DNA of 6,114 nucleotides from Campylobacterales bacterium (GTDB lineage Bacteria > Campylobacterota > Campylobacteria > Campylobacterales > QNZT01). Positions 5,925-6,114 of the stretch are shown piece after piece. The DNA is taken from the NCBI GenBank assembly GCA_027055005.1, contig JALUNR010000228.1:1-6114 (forward strand), read 5' to 3'. The translations under genes were made by a program, and so were the position numbers. Each line of letters begins with the position of its first letter. The stretch's first letter is position 1. Under the pieces are notes generated by a model, which made no database searches, had not been told where the DNA came from, and saw only the letters and a list, made by a program, of their open reading frames with translations.

Positions 5925-6114
5925 AAAAAGCCTCCTGTGAAACAAAAACTTCACTTTCATCATAAGCTTTTATTTTAAAGGCCTCTTTTACCCTACCCTC
6001 ATCTATATCTATAACAACTGCTTGTAGTATCTTTTTGCACTTATTTGGAACATCAAACTTAGATGAAACTCCTGTTAAAAATCTATCCAATGGCTCTTTT
6101 ATATCCATACCTAT
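5914..6114 (-). CDS. small conserved-looking protein of unknown function, probably 5'-truncated by the window
   Basis: The frame is open from the window edge to TAG at 5916-5914. The first ATG in view (6108) would give 64 residues. The bases just before it (ATAGGT) hold no properly spaced ribosome-binding site, so the true start may lie beyond the edge. The visible part is soluble and charged, without a membrane segment or signal peptide, and includes KCKKILQAVVIDIDEGRV, AFKIKAYDES and an acidic tail ending in FFEE. I do not recognise a family. It overlaps magIII by 11 nt and carries that gene's ribosome-binding site, so the two are very likely in one operon. Confidence 0.65.
   Translation of the reverse strand: MGMDIKEPLDRFLTGVSSKFDVPNKCKKILQAVVIDIDEGRVKEAFKIKAYDESEVFVSQEAFFEE
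5931..5936 (-). promoter_or_regulatory. ribosome-binding site that sets the TTG start of magIII
   Basis: A perfect AGGAGG sits 6 nt before the TTG at 5924-5922, inside the last codons of the upstream gene. It decides against the in-frame ATG at 5963, which would put this site within the coding region and would add 13 residues absent from the H. pylori protein. Confidence 0.85.

Noticed and set aside
5271..5963. Longer magIII form starting at ATG 5963
   Set aside because: It would extend 50 nt into the upstream gene, lacks a good ribosome-binding site and exceeds the family length; the TTG at 5924 fits better.

Overview
The window is AT-rich and most resembles a member of the Campylobacterota (Epsilonproteobacteria), such as the Sulfurimonas, Arcobacter or Sulfurospirillum lineages. 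Three things point there: a MagIII-type DNA glycosylase very close to my memory of the Helicobacter pylori enzyme, a RibB fused to a degenerate GTP cyclohydrolase II domain, and a tRNA-Gln without the G73 that GlnRS normally reads. Genus assignment is not possible from this sequence alone.

Left part, minus strand (about 1-2410): pstS, the periplasmic phosphate-binding protein of the Pst transporter, and a 365-residue outer-membrane porin. A strong intrinsic terminator follows the porin and separates it from pstS. Both genes carry the same promoter layout: two 8-nt half-sites of the TTGTAATC type 11 nt apart, then exactly 9 nt, then a TATACT -10 element. This looks like a Pho box and suggests that both respond to phosphate starvation: the porin would admit anions through the outer membrane and PstS would capture phosphate in the periplasm.

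Middle (2498-2872): a three-tRNA operon on the minus strand, transcribed Gln(UUG) - fMet(CAU) - Gly(UCC), all with encoded CCA. It is driven by a perfect-consensus sigma-70 promoter (TTGACA, 17 nt, TATAAT). This promoter region is shared divergently with the next gene.

Right, plus strand (2873-5128): ribB, whose first half is an intact dihydroxybutanone-phosphate synthase and whose second half has lost the cyclohydrolase active site. It is followed by an orphan membrane-anchored protein with about seven beta-propeller-like repeats, with its own probable -10 element.

Right end, minus strand (5155-6114): magIII, an alkylated-base DNA glycosylase, starting at TTG inside the end of a small uncharacterised gene that runs off the window. 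Its 3' end overlaps what appears to be the stump of an IS256-family transposase.

I see no CRISPR array, prophage, toxin-antitoxin pair or defence island. The most informative signals are the paired Pho-like promoters, the transposase scar at the end of magIII, and the undescribed repeat protein.
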